Origin: Gymnopilus junonius
Lineage: Eukaryota > Basidiomycota > Agaricomycetes > Agaricales > Galerinaceae
Length of the DNA stretch: 64,000 nucleotides
NCBI GenBank assembly: GCA_015501075.1
Contig: JADNYJ010000070.1
Span: 1 to 64,000 of the forward strand
Direction of reading: 5' to 3'
The notes under the pieces were generated by a model. It searched no databases. It saw only the letters and a list, made by a program, of their open reading frames with translations, and was not told the DNA's origin. A program made the translations under genes and the position numbers. Within the stretch, counting starts at the first letter, position 1. Every line of letters starts with the position of its first letter. Shown here one piece after another: positions 12,411-22,804 of the stretch.

Positions 12411-13352
12411 AATTTGAATTATGCCTCACAGCCACCATCAGAGACCATTGACTGGCCTCCAGCCTATTCAGGTGCTGTATTAATGCCAGGAGATTATGTA
12501 GAACCCATGTTGCCTACAATGCCTCACCCATGATTTGACCCAGATATTAATGTGTATTGTACTTTACATATATTCAAAACCACAGGCAAAATTCTGGATA
12601 GGACCTTCATTACTGTAAATATTTACTTTACTAAATTCCCCCTAATACAAACCACTGGTATGTCTCCAAGTTCGGCATCAGAGTACCTTTTTTCAGTCAG
12701 AGGATTGAAAATGACCAACTTTCAAAGTACCCATAATCTGTACCATAGGTTGGAAGGAACATTCTTCATAAGAAATGGTGATTTTTGGATGAGTAGAACA
12801 GAAGATCTGGCTTGTTCACTGTCCATATTTGCAAAGCCACTAAAAATACTTAGAGCTTTCTAAAAATTATGTTGTGCTTCATTTAATTATTGGAGAGAAT
12901 TTAAGAGCATACTGTGGGCAGATAATATGTAGATACAACCAGACATAACAATGCAATATAGAACAGCCTACAGTGCCTTAAAATTCATAGATTTTGGTCA
13001 TCACACATTTCTACTATTCCTCTGGACTGTAATGAACTGGACTGTTCTCCCATCCTGGTCTCACCATCAACTTCACCACAGCGCCTAACTAACAGTGCCT
13101 TGGCTTCATTTTATTCAATCAATCTATCTCTCTTTGAAAAATGGCTACTATGAGGACACCCCCTCCTAAGCACCAGGACATTGCTAGAGTCATTGTGCCT
13201 CCATGCTTGGCCAGCATGTCTCTGACCAGAGCAGAATTTTCAGCTGCTGAGAGCTGGGCTCCTGGGAGCCCAAGATCCGACAGTGACACTCACTTGTACA
13301 GCGAGGTCACTGCTTCATGACCCACCACCCCCTTGCAGGACAAGGAGGTAGT
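12411..13352. other. No supported gene
   Basis: ORFs at 12270-12533 and 12552-12863 have no firm family assignment. The remainder is non-coding. Confidence 0.35.
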
Positions 13353-14100
13353 TGTTATATACGCGCCTCCGACCAACTCCAATCTCCGACTATATGAACT
13401 CCGACCTCATGATCCCTCAAAGTACTACAAGTCCCGGAACATGTAGACACTTAGATTACATGTAGCTAGTCAACTCCGAGTAGAGCAGAGTAACTTACAC
13501 GTCTGCCTGCTCACTAGTACACATACGGTCTCCGCTTAGTTTCCTCCGTAGTATAAAAACCTTAGAACTATTATTAGGTACCTCAGTTCGTATATTGTTC
13601 ATTAATCAATCCATGCTCTCTACTCTGCTCTCTCATTCCGATCCGACTCCGAAATTCGAGACAACGTCCAGACAACGGAGTGCAACACACATGTTGAAGC
13701 TGAAGTCTCAACCCTACGTCTACATATGTTACGCTAAGACCAACTCCGACACCGACGTACATCAGGAAACCGGCAAAAAAGTTTTTTGGGGTTTTCTAAC
13801 CGAAAAAACCATGGAAACCAGCCCAAAATGGTCCAAAAATGTCGAAATCCGGAAACCTGGAAACCCAGGTCCGATTTTCCAAAAACCTGGCAGGCAAAAT
13901 TTTCGGCACTAATCCAAATGTAGCAATTCGTTAGCGAAATGAATGAAAATATCTCGGCAGGTTTCCGGGAAACCAAAAAACCACCCAAAATGGGTAAAAA
14001 CCCGGAAACTTTTTTGACACTTTGCTGATGTACTCCGACGTAGCTCCGACGTGGATCTCCTCTGCCTACTCCGTCCTTCCCTTCATCGAGAACTTAACAG
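13353..14100 (+). mobile_element. LTR-like region of a Ty3/gypsy-type element
   Basis: The segment starts TGTTATATACGCGCC at 13353, contains a TATA-like TAGTATAAAAACC at about 13551, and is rich in CTCCGAC repeats that continue on both sides of a nested insertion (13760-14030). It sits directly upstream of a gag-like ORF. The 3' LTR boundary and primer-binding site are unclear; it could end near CAACACA at about 13690 or after the insertion. No second LTR was seen downstream. Confidence 0.45.
13760..14030. mobile_element. 271-bp MITE with TA target duplication
   Basis: The terminal inverted repeats are CATCAGGAAACCGGCAAAAA on the left and, from the right end read inward, CATCAGCAAAGTGTCAAAAA; both continue into a (A)AGTTT tract. 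A TA dinucleotide flanks each end (13758-13759 and 14031-14032). Outside, the CCGACG-rich LTR-like sequence resumes. TA duplication and this size fit a non-autonomous Tc1/mariner-type element. Confidence 0.75.
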
Positions 14101-14110
14101 TAGTAGGTAA

Positions 14111-15236
14111 AATGGACCAATTAGCTACCGGTTTTGAGAATAATAATAAGGACATACCTCCACATTTAGAATGTAATAAGAGTCTCTTTACTGACTCTGA
14201 GAATGACCAGGATCTGAATGATTGGCCTGAGAACAAAGCACAGTAGTGAGTAACTGTGCAGTGAAAATGGCAATCCCTGCCCAAAGACAAACATTTGGGA
14301 TTAGCCAAAAATCTATTCCTGCAGCCTCGTGAACTTACCGAGGAGCAAGATAATATGGCTGAAATTGCTGTGAAAGAACCCTCTGATAACAAGGAAAAGA
14401 AACCTGCTCACCATAAGAGAGCAGCTAGCAGGAAAGCTAAGAAAGCTAAGAAGAGGCGAGACAGTTCTATCTCTAGCAAAGAAGAGGGCCCATCCAAGCC
14501 CAAAGGAAAGGGGATAGATCCCAGAGAATTTGGCTCCCTAGACTTAAAGGGCATAGATGCTGACATTGAATTGCAAAAAGTGGCATTGGCCTCATTCCAA
14601 GACAACAAGCATAATAAGAAATGCTCTGGTGATAAATCTAAAAATATTACCATGATACAGCAACCTGCTGAAGGATCAAGTGCCAATCATTGATCAGCCA
14701 ATCCTGAGAATTCAAATTCAGTCTCAAAAAGTAAGGTTTTACCTGATATGGTAAGACCTGTGGCTCAAATTGACCTGAAGAGTATTCTTGGAGTGGCTCT
14801 AAAAGAAGCCAAAAAGGTAGACTCACCTAGGCACTGAGCCTCTGTCAAGCACTTGGACCACTCTGAGGACCCCTCGAGCTCTGAGAACAAATCAGATTCT
14901 GACTCCTCTGACTCTGAATCTTCATCATCATCTTTGAGCTCAGACTCTAGTAGTGATGAGTCGAGTAGTGACTCATCATCTAATAAATCTTCTTTGAGTA
15001 AAAAGTCAAAAAAGAAAAAGGAGTCAAAGGGCCGCCATAGCAAAGACAAGCTTGACTCTAAAAATACTTTCAAACCAATTAAGTATAATGGTCAGCCCAT
15101 ATTAACAGATTACCATCGGTTCCTTCAAGAAGCCACTTTCTATGCAAAAAGACTTCCTAAGAAGGATCATATAATTATACTATCTCATTACCTAGATGGG
15201 AAAGCATATGAATTTTACTGCTCAATATTTTTCTAG
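14111..15236 (+). pseudogene. Ty3/gypsy-like gag remnant
   Basis: Read in sequence with a few in-frame stops, this gives an acidic N-terminal part (MDQLATGFENNNKD). A Lys/Arg-rich region (KRAASRKAKKAKKRRDSS) and a long Ser/Asp/Glu tract (14860-14990) follow. It ends in a gag-like block with YHRFLQEATFYAKR followed by YLDGKAYEFY, close to the Y-L-x-G-x-A-x-x-F-Y signature of fungal Ty3/gypsy gag. No zinc knuckle, protease or polymerase follows, so the element is truncated or the pol part was lost. Stops near 14245 and 14692 show decay. Confidence 0.55.
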
Positions 15237-17554
15237 TTACTTATTTAAACTTGCTTCTGTCTAGATATTTATATTCTGTGGGCAATCCAGCTGGGAAAAC
15301 TGAATTTAAAGCCATTGGTGGTGCACCTCAAGTCATATGGGCCTGGTACACCACAGGCATTCAATGATTTTGACCTGGCTGCCAAACTGGAAGCTGCACA
15401 CACCATGGAGCTGGGCTACAATGCATGGGCCACTTCTGATCAGGTGGACAACATACTTGAAGCTATGATACAGAGCCCTGATTACAGAGAATACCTGCCT
15501 TTGAATCAGCCCAGCATGCTCGGCTTCATATAGTCATCATCCCTGTCACCCAATTGATGAGAAGCACTAGGAAGGGCACGACTGAGAGGTGACATGATCA
15601 GCCCAGACTGGTTGTGCCACATTGCATGGCGGAAGATGGAAGGAAGGAGGCGAGGTTGACTTGTAGATTCGTCTGGCATAGTGAAGGCCTGAGTGAGATG
15701 AATAGACTTAATATTCCATGCCAGGTCAAGGGAGAGCAGATGTACTTATGAATAGCAAGTTTAGCCACCAAAGTTGTAGATCAGATGGGTATAATACAAA
15801 AGCTCTCCTATGGACCAAAGGTATTGTGAAATTTCATGAAAGGAAAGTCTTCAAGAAGCGGATAATGGCGGTAAACCACCAATACCACTGAAGAGGAGTT
15901 CACGGGCAGATAATGAGTGTAAACACCCAATACTGCGGCTGTGGACACATTAGACATCTGGAGTGGTATCCAGAGACCGAAATCAAGAGCAGTGGAAGCG
16001 ATGAGAGAGGGAGTAGTTGATCATTGATGTCAGCAAAGAGGTAAGGAACAAGGGTTGAAATTCCAGCACAGCCACCCACCACGATCAAATGACAAAACAC
16101 TGCCAATCCCATTATCTCCTCTGCTCCTTCCACCGTCTTTCACCATATCCATGTATGGGGTTTACCCCTGCATCAGATATCGAAATCGAACACCCTTTGA
16201 CTATATATGCATACCTTTTGCTTTCAAACTCGACCATCAACTTGTCTACTTCCACACATGGGGTTTACCCCTGTATTGGAAGTTCAACGAACAAATTCAC
16301 ATTGTCCTTTCATCAGGTATGTCGAATACATAACCCTTTCTCTTTTTTTTTGCATTGATGTACATAGGAATATATTTCTAAATTTCTATAGTTGGAAGGT
16401 TTAATGTCCCCACTGGTGCCTTCGAAATCAAATTATATTTGGTGTGTTCACATTATTATGGGCATGAAAGCTCACTTTCGACCTTGGAGATGGGCTAACA
16501 TTGTTCCTGGAATACAGGAATATTGGAGAGTTTACCCAAATCAGGTCGGTCAATGATGTATGCCACGAATGACCCAACTATTCATTTCAAGACTGTTCGA
16601 AGAGCGCACACAGGTGAGTACATCCCCTCCTCTGTTATGACTTCTGACTTTACATGATGTGTTCCTAGAGGACAGGAATAATAAAGAGTCTATCACAATC
16701 AGACCTTGCCAGTTATGTATGTGTAATCACCAAACTATTCAACTGCATACATCATCTCAGCTGTTCGATGAACACAGATATCAATCTAGGTCGTGCTGTA
16801 TTCTGGAACATTAAACAGCATTTACCATGATCCTTGACCACTATTGAATGGGAGGACACTTTCATCAGTGTCTATTCACAGAACAACCCTCAGTTGCTAT
16901 TTTCAATGTGCGGTTTTGAAGTGCGCCAAAAATCAGGACCATGTCTGGAGAACAGTTCTCTCTGAAGGATGCCGTCTGGAATTTGACAAATGAACAAACG
17001 AAGGAAAGAACTGCTCAAGCATTCCTCAGGGTCTCTAATGATGGTAATTTGTTTTATTTCTTTAAACTAAGTTAAAGGCTCTGACATCGCCTTCTCTGCA
17101 GGTGTCCAGCAATTCAATAATCACATTCAACAAGTTCTGATGAGTTCTACATGTTCAAAAATTGTCAACAAGTGGAATACTGCTCTCATTGGTCTAATGA
17201 CTTATTATTGTGAAGCTGTCATCCATACTAATGAACTTAGTTACCATGAATGAGCTTTAAGTGGAATACGTAGTACCTGTCTGATACCTACAGATTAACG
17301 TTCGAGGAACAAATTTACATACCATGCTAATAGATCCGAAATTTCATTATAATGATGCACATACAATTTCAAGATTCATACATGATTCTTAATTATGACC
17401 AAGAAGGTCATGATTCAGATACATATGACAGCTAACTATATACATTCAAAAGAGAGAAGGTTGACAAAAAGAGGGTGCAAGGGCTTATCAAGTAAATAGT
17501 GACCAAAAAAATAATTTGAGGGGGTATACATATGAATTGGTGGCTCTCGTCAAA
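15237..17554. other. No supported gene
   Basis: A plus-strand ORF at 15315-15533 (AKLEAAHTMELGYNAWATSD) may be the tail of the gag element or another relic. Between 15860 and 16280 lies a cluster of palindromes, listed separately. The rest looks non-coding. Confidence 0.35.
15862..16275. repeat. Cluster of GGTTTACC-type palindromes
   Basis: Four related imperfect palindromes occur within about 400 bp. They are GGCGGTAAACCACC (about 15867), GAGTGTAAACACCC (about 15909), ATGGGGTTTACCCCTG (about 16155) and ATGGGGTTTACCCCTG again (about 16258). Each is next to a CAATAC or GTAT/TATTGG word. Confidence 0.6.
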
Positions 17555-18436
17555 TTAAAGAAGCCAGTCAAGAACCTTGAATAATGTGGATTTTTTCTTC
17601 CACACTGGAATAGGAATAGGCAGCAGTTCCTTGTTCACATGTACTTTGCTGGCCCTCCAAGAATGGACTGCCTTCTCGAACATGCCCAAAATGTGGAAAT
17701 AAACACTGTTATCAATGAATGGCATTTCAAAGTAGAAATCATTTCCAAATTCTGTGGCCATCATATTGGCTGTGTCTTTTGGCACCTGGCAAGAGGATTT
17801 CTTCGCATTACCCACCAAGACACATGGAGGGGCACCACCTTTCAATATGACTATCTGTGCATAGATTGTCAACAACAAATTGAAGGATGGGCTAGAGTCT
17901 ACGGTGAGGACAAGAATAAATGTGTCACATTGCCTATCAAAATTCTTCATTAGACGGCGTGTTTATGAGGATCAGGACGACTTACTCGATCCACTGGTGC
18001 AGGATGTTAGGATTATCACCTGTCAATTAATTAGTATGGTGATGAAATTTGAAGGTAATAATCCAATTCTTACTGAGGGAACCAGCAGTATCAAGGATTG
18101 TTGCCCTTACTGGAATACCATCACAAATAAAGGTCTTTTCGAAAGAATCTTCCACGATTGTCTGGAAACAATCCTAACAGTTCCATCAGTAAGTGCTGCT
18201 GTACATAAATAAAATTATGAACTTCATCTATTAAATAAATGGAGAGCAACATGTAAGCGACATAAATGGTGGAGTTGAAATTGAAACTCAACCAGTAATG
18301 CAAGCACTGGAAACAAACTAAACAATAATATTGTATCAAATGTATTATTCGGGAAAAGGGGAAAACTAACCGACTTGACGAGAATTGTTTTACCCATGCC
18401 GGAAGCTCCAAGAATCACAATTCGGCAAGATTCCAT
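17555..18436 (-). CDS. Ras-family small GTPase with degenerate nucleotide motifs
   Basis: Five minus-strand exons fit: 18436-18371, 18306-18262 (45 nt, least certain), 18161-18074, 18019-17986 and 17933-17555. All junctions are GT-AG and phases agree. Exon 1 gives CRIVILGASGMGKT (P-loop, G1). Exon 3 gives TIVEDSFEKTFICDGIPV (switch I, G2 Thr) and ATILDTAG (G3). Exon 4 reads DNPNILHQWIE. Exon 5 reads CDTFILVLTVDSSPSF, then GGAPPCVLVGNAKK. That last motif occupies the NKxD (G4) position but lacks both the Lys and the Asp, and the SAK (G5) position reads PFI. The residue after DTAG is Ser, not Gln. The product of about 200 aa has the usual Ras length but no C-terminal CaaX box. It may be a pseudo-GTPase or a decaying paralogue; guanine specificity should be lost. 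Confidence 0.7.
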
Positions 18437-19500
18437 GATGATACTGAAGCTAAATGCAAGTTTTTAGTATTTAAGACAAAATGAAAGATAAGGTGAGTAT
18501 CTACCTGGAGTATGGTTGGATGTGGTGAGAGGAGGACATACAGAAGAGAGCAGGTGGTGGTTGAAGAAAGAGAAGGAAACCGTCAAAAGTTTGAACTGTC
18601 TAAACTTACCCGAACAATGTAAACGTAAAAAGGCACTCAAGTATTTCGAATCAGAACTGGACCTGCCCATATAGATTCAGAAGATACATATGTATGTAAA
18701 CAGTACTCTACTTTCTTCCATAAGTCTTCTTCGCTGTTTGCCTGTATGGGTTTTCTGATTTATTGACTTCTTGGGGAAGACTCAAATCACTGGACAAGTA
18801 ACCTAGAATGGTCTTAAGTATGGAGCACTATCAGACAATGCAAAGCTCACCATCCTGCAGTTTTCTATTCAATATGGTCAGTAACATCAGCTGAGACGAG
18901 GAACCTGTGGAAGTGACTACTGCTCCCTGTCGCTTGCTCAATGGATTTGAATGTGGTCCTTCCAGGCAAAGATGGAGCAACATTCTTACCAAGTTCCCAA
19001 AGCAAAATCTCTACTTTGGATTCATCGCTAGGCAGAATGTGTGATGACTTAGTCAAGCCAAGAGAGTTGGGTTGCAGGCTAGGTGTCGCTACTGGGAGTT
19101 CATGAGGAGGTGAAGGTTCCTGATTCAGAGGGGGAGGAGGATGCTTATAGTGATCTGGTAGTTGATATTGACTGGTTGATGGAGCCAAAATGCGGGATGA
19201 TTGAATGTAAAGGGTTGTATGGGGCAGTCATAGATGTAGATGTGCTATTGCCTGAGAATATCCTGTACCTCCTCATCTTCCATGTTCTGAAAATCATTGT
19301 GATTGATGACATATATGTCTGACTTGTTGAGATCCATGAGATGGTGAGGTTGCCCATTTACATATGCAGACATGGCCACTTCCTTCAGGTTTTCAATTAC
19401 TTTAAGGGTGGCTTTTGACTAGAAATAATGTTGGAAATATGTCCATATATAATAAGGATGACTCACATGTGCTATGGGCTTGTAAACAATCATATGATGA
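18437..19500. other. Intergenic plus unassigned minus-strand ORFs
   Basis: Minus-strand ORFs at 19357-19145 and 19188-18865 are Pro/Ser/Gln-rich and could be the C-terminal end of the Spt5-like gene upstream or an independent relic. No domain is recognised. Confidence 0.3.
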
Positions 19501-19560
19501 AGCATGCCATAGACTGTATATTGCTTCTTTGACATTACCTTCTGTTTGATAACATTATCA

Positions 19561-21795
19561 TCAGCATTGAAGACATGCTTGCAAGTATGTGTGATATTCT
19601 GTGATGAGCAAGCATGAGGAAAGCATCAGAATCAGAAGCCCGCCCCTATGTTTCTTATCATAAGAGTACACTGTCTTCTGAATGGAGGAGAAGTTGGGTT
19701 TGAGGATGGTGGTCCCATCGGCATTCATCATCTGGCCATCCTCAAAAGCTTGGATCAGGTAGTTGAAGAGACGGAAGTGGTCATCTGCCGGGATTTGCTT
19801 GGCCACCTTTGATGTTTTTTCCTGTACAATTGTAAAGTGAATAATAAAATAAGTAATAAAAATGATGTTTAGAAAAGAAATTTACCATGTCCCGGTACAA
19901 TGTCTTCTTGTTTTTGTTGAACTCCTCCTCAGAGTGCACAAATTGGTGCAGCTTTGCCTCCCAGGCATCCATCATCTGGTTGGCCTTCATTCGGAGAGTG
20001 GCCATCTCCTGTTCCATGGCATTCTTTGTGTCTGTACTGTCTGGACAGATGGTGGTTACAAACAATGTAGACAGAGGTTGGAGAGATAATGTGTCCACTG
20101 TATTTGAACTAGGTCCCATATTATCAGATGATAACAAGCTTCTCACTTGCATCATAGACCATGATGACTCTTCATTGCTGATAATAGCGAGATATGCAAA
20201 TTCAATTTTCTCAACTTTATGTGTGGCATCAAACTCCACAGAAGCAACACCATTCAGTGTTGTGGCTCAAATTAGGCTGCAGTATCCCTTAAGTTGATGA
20301 GTACCATGCACTATTATCTGCTTGCCAATGTACACCTCATTAGGGTCTCTTTCACCTAGTTTAACATTGCATCCTGGGCAGCAAACTTAGAGAGTCAACA
20401 TTATGAAATCTCCATCATGAAAATTGAGCTGGGACTCCAATACAATTGTCTGTGAATGACACACATGATATTATATGACAACAGACAAGCAAGATAGTGG
20501 ACATACCTCAGAATCCATGGATTGATTGATGACTGTTACTTGCTTGTCACTGTGACCCATGCTACAATTAATGACCCATCCCACTAGACCTGTATGAGAA
20601 CCAGATGTAACTTTGACCTGGTCCCCATTGTGGAAGCTTGCTCTGACTGCTCATTTTGGCATGTTTTCTGTTAATCCTAGGGAAGGGAGACCAATGATGT
20701 ATTCATTTTCCATTACATCATAAACATGTCCTACCACACCATGAAAGCCACCCCCGATGATTCTGACATGGGCACCAACAGATAAGCCAAAAGACAAAAA
20801 AGCAGCATGAGTGGCAGCATTCAAAGCCACATCAACAAGACCACTCTCAACAAAAAATCCAAATTCAGAAGCACTGGGGATGCATGTGTCTCTGACCATT
20901 ATATCAATATCAGACAAGCTGATGGACAGGTACCCTTCAATGGTGTAAAATCAGCACTTAAAATTGAATGAACCATCTTCATTCACAGAAACAGATTTGT
21001 CACCAAAGGCAGATCTAAGCCCAGATATGGAAGCAGGTTTCTGTTTTGGCAGAATAGACTGCTCATTAACAGGCTCGAGGGGAAGCCATGGAAGCAGTAA
21101 GAGTACCAGATGATTTCCAATTTGTTTTATCATCCCAACATCACCCCTATAAGCTCTCCATTTCGAAGCAACACCTCACATGTGCACCCAAGAGCTTGGT
21201 CTAAACATAGTAGTATGAGGGTTCATGATACAGCCAAGCATCTTGAGTGAGACCAGTAGAACTATATGACTGTTGAGCCCATCTGTTCTGTCAGCCACAA
21301 CAACAGCAGACTCATAACTTGGAGCATGGATGAAAACATGACCTGGGATAGATGGACAAGCAACAACAGAGACAGTACAATCATCATCAAGGAAATTTTT
21401 CTTGGATATAATAATTTCCATTCCATGCTTAAATACTATCAGATATGGAAACCAGGGCTTCACAATACAACATACCTTGCAGGCAATCTCCCAGATGCCA
21501 CTCCACATGAGTGATGATGATATCACTGCTGGATTTCTGGAATGTTGCTAGGCTCGAGCTATGAATGACTCCCACTGTTTATCTGAGTCTTCTGTACATA
21601 GTTGTTCATGTGCCTGCTGATAATCCCATAGTTCCTCTTCTTCATCCAGTTCATCTTAAATAGATGTCAGAGGCCAGATCTAATAAAGCAAAGAAGAAAT
21701 TGGGAACACACCTTCAATATCTGGAAGATCAGATTCATCATCTTCATCATCATCTACATCCGCTTCAAGATCAATGAAAGGGTTCTTCAAGTAAA
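19561..21795 (-). pseudogene. Spt5-like (NGN/KOW) gene remnant
   Basis: Read on the minus strand, exon about 21795-21712 encodes an acidic start (NPFIDLEADVDDDEDDESD). After an intron, DELDEEEELWDYQQAHEQL follows and ends at a TAG. Next comes an NGN-like part (SLMWSGIWEIACK, then CPSIPGHVFIHAPSYESAVV). KOW-like units follow: KWRAYRGDVGMIKQIGN, VGAHVRIIGGGFHGVVGHVY (20780-20700) and VHGTHQLKGYCSLI near 20300. A coiled-coil-prone stretch (NAMEQEMATLRMKANQMMDA) lies at about 20010. Order and composition match Spt5-derived proteins that are expanded and transposon-associated in Agaricomycetes; canonical Spt5 is a transcription elongation factor. Several stops and an unclear exon chain make this copy likely non-functional. 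Confidence 0.5.
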
Positions 21796-22012
21796 ATTTA
21801 ACTTTATGATATTGTATACATGATGAGACCACTTACATTGCATAACCTTCTCTTTTTCAAGGGTCTAATGGACATTTCACTTAGAATGCTTAACAAATAT
21901 GTAACCTACTTAATATGATGTATGGACAATGAATGTAGGAAAGAAAAAACTTTAAAGTGGAATATGCCACACTGAGCCTATGAACTATAGGGCAGGCTAC
22001 ATGAGATGCTTG

Positions 22013-22038
22013 GTAAGCAGCATCTCTCTGCTGCTTAC
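22013..22038. repeat. Perfect hairpin GTAAGCAGC-loop-GCTGCTTAC
   Basis: A nine-bp stem with an ATCTCTCT loop. The same stem and loop recur at the 3' end of the Helitron region (41024-41049), so this may be the terminal hairpin of a related non-autonomous element. Confidence 0.6.
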
Positions 22039-22294
22039 ATCAGATAGGCATGTGACATTGACACCATGTGTTGCCTGCCCTGAACATGATGCAGTGATGA
22101 TGTGATGTTCAATTTCTCCTTTTTTTCTTTCTCAATATTGCAGTACCTGGGTGCAGTAGATACAACATGTATTATGCATCATATTGTAGCACACACATAG
22201 ACAGCACATAGATACACTACCATAAACCTTTCCTGTCTGCACTCAAACAATATGAGGACTGTGTATTCAAGGGACATGATGCCACATCAATGCA

Positions 22295-22418
22295 ATGGCA
22301 GCAAAAGTGGCACAATTAGCACAGATGCCTGCTCCCACTAGCATGACACATGAGGAGCTATTCTTGCTTGTATCCACTTATGTGATGATCAAAAGAATGT
22401 ACCAGTATTCGAAACCAG
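22295..22418 (+). pseudogene. 5' part of ORF split by the KDZ insertion
   Basis: From ATG at 22295 the frame reads MAAKVAQLAQMPAPT, then THEELFLLVSTYVMIKRMYQ, up to codons covering the target-site duplication. The same frame resumes at 28638 beyond the transposon. No domain is recognised. The continuity shows that this was coding, or had recently been coding, sequence when the element landed. Confidence 0.55.
22410..22418. repeat. Target-site duplication, left copy (CGAAACCAG)
   Basis: Direct repeat of 8-9 bp matching 28638-28646, immediately outside the inverted termini of the KDZ-type element. Confidence 0.75.
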
Positions 22419-22440
22419 TGTACTTTACCTCCACCCAGGT

Positions 22441-22692
22441 ATTCCACGTGGAGTCTACCTTCTCCAGGTAGAGGACATGGAGTCCACATGGAGTCCACAT
22501 GGAAGGCACCAAATGGTCTAATAATCCACTAGAAGAAGGTGGAGTCCACATGGAGTCCGATTTCCAGGAGGTGGAGTCCACATGGAGTCCATATGGACTC
22601 TTATCTGAATTAAACATACTGCAATAAAGAAGTGCAAAGTCCACATGGAGTCCAGGTGGAGTGCTCCACATGGAGTCCATGTGGACTTACTT
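22441..22692. repeat. KDZ left subterminal repeats
   Basis: About ten copies of the palindromic core CTCCA(C/T)(A/G)TGGA and the longer GGAGTCCACATGGAGTCCAC, packed in 250 bp. They include near-perfect tandem runs at about 22476-22503 and 22541-22560. Such arrays usually serve as transposase binding sites. Confidence 0.85.
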
Positions 22693-22804
22693 CAACTTAG
22701 TATGTTACCTTTGAAAATTAATATATTTATATATTGGACTTTAAAGTCAAAATTTCAACAAAAATTCTTTATAAATAGTACACAAAATAGACTTTTTAAT
22801 CAAA

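Noticed and set aside
12552..12863. hAT transposase dimerisation fragment (SPSSASEYLFSVRG)
   Set aside because: Only a short Ser-rich phrase is reminiscent; no second motif supports it.
17639..17953. 104-aa plus-strand ORF
   Set aside because: Antisense to the last exon of the Ras-like gene, whose motifs are clear on the minus strand.
22441..22692. CRISPR-like array
   Set aside because: Repeats are short palindromes with irregular spacing in a eukaryotic transposon end; no cas genes.
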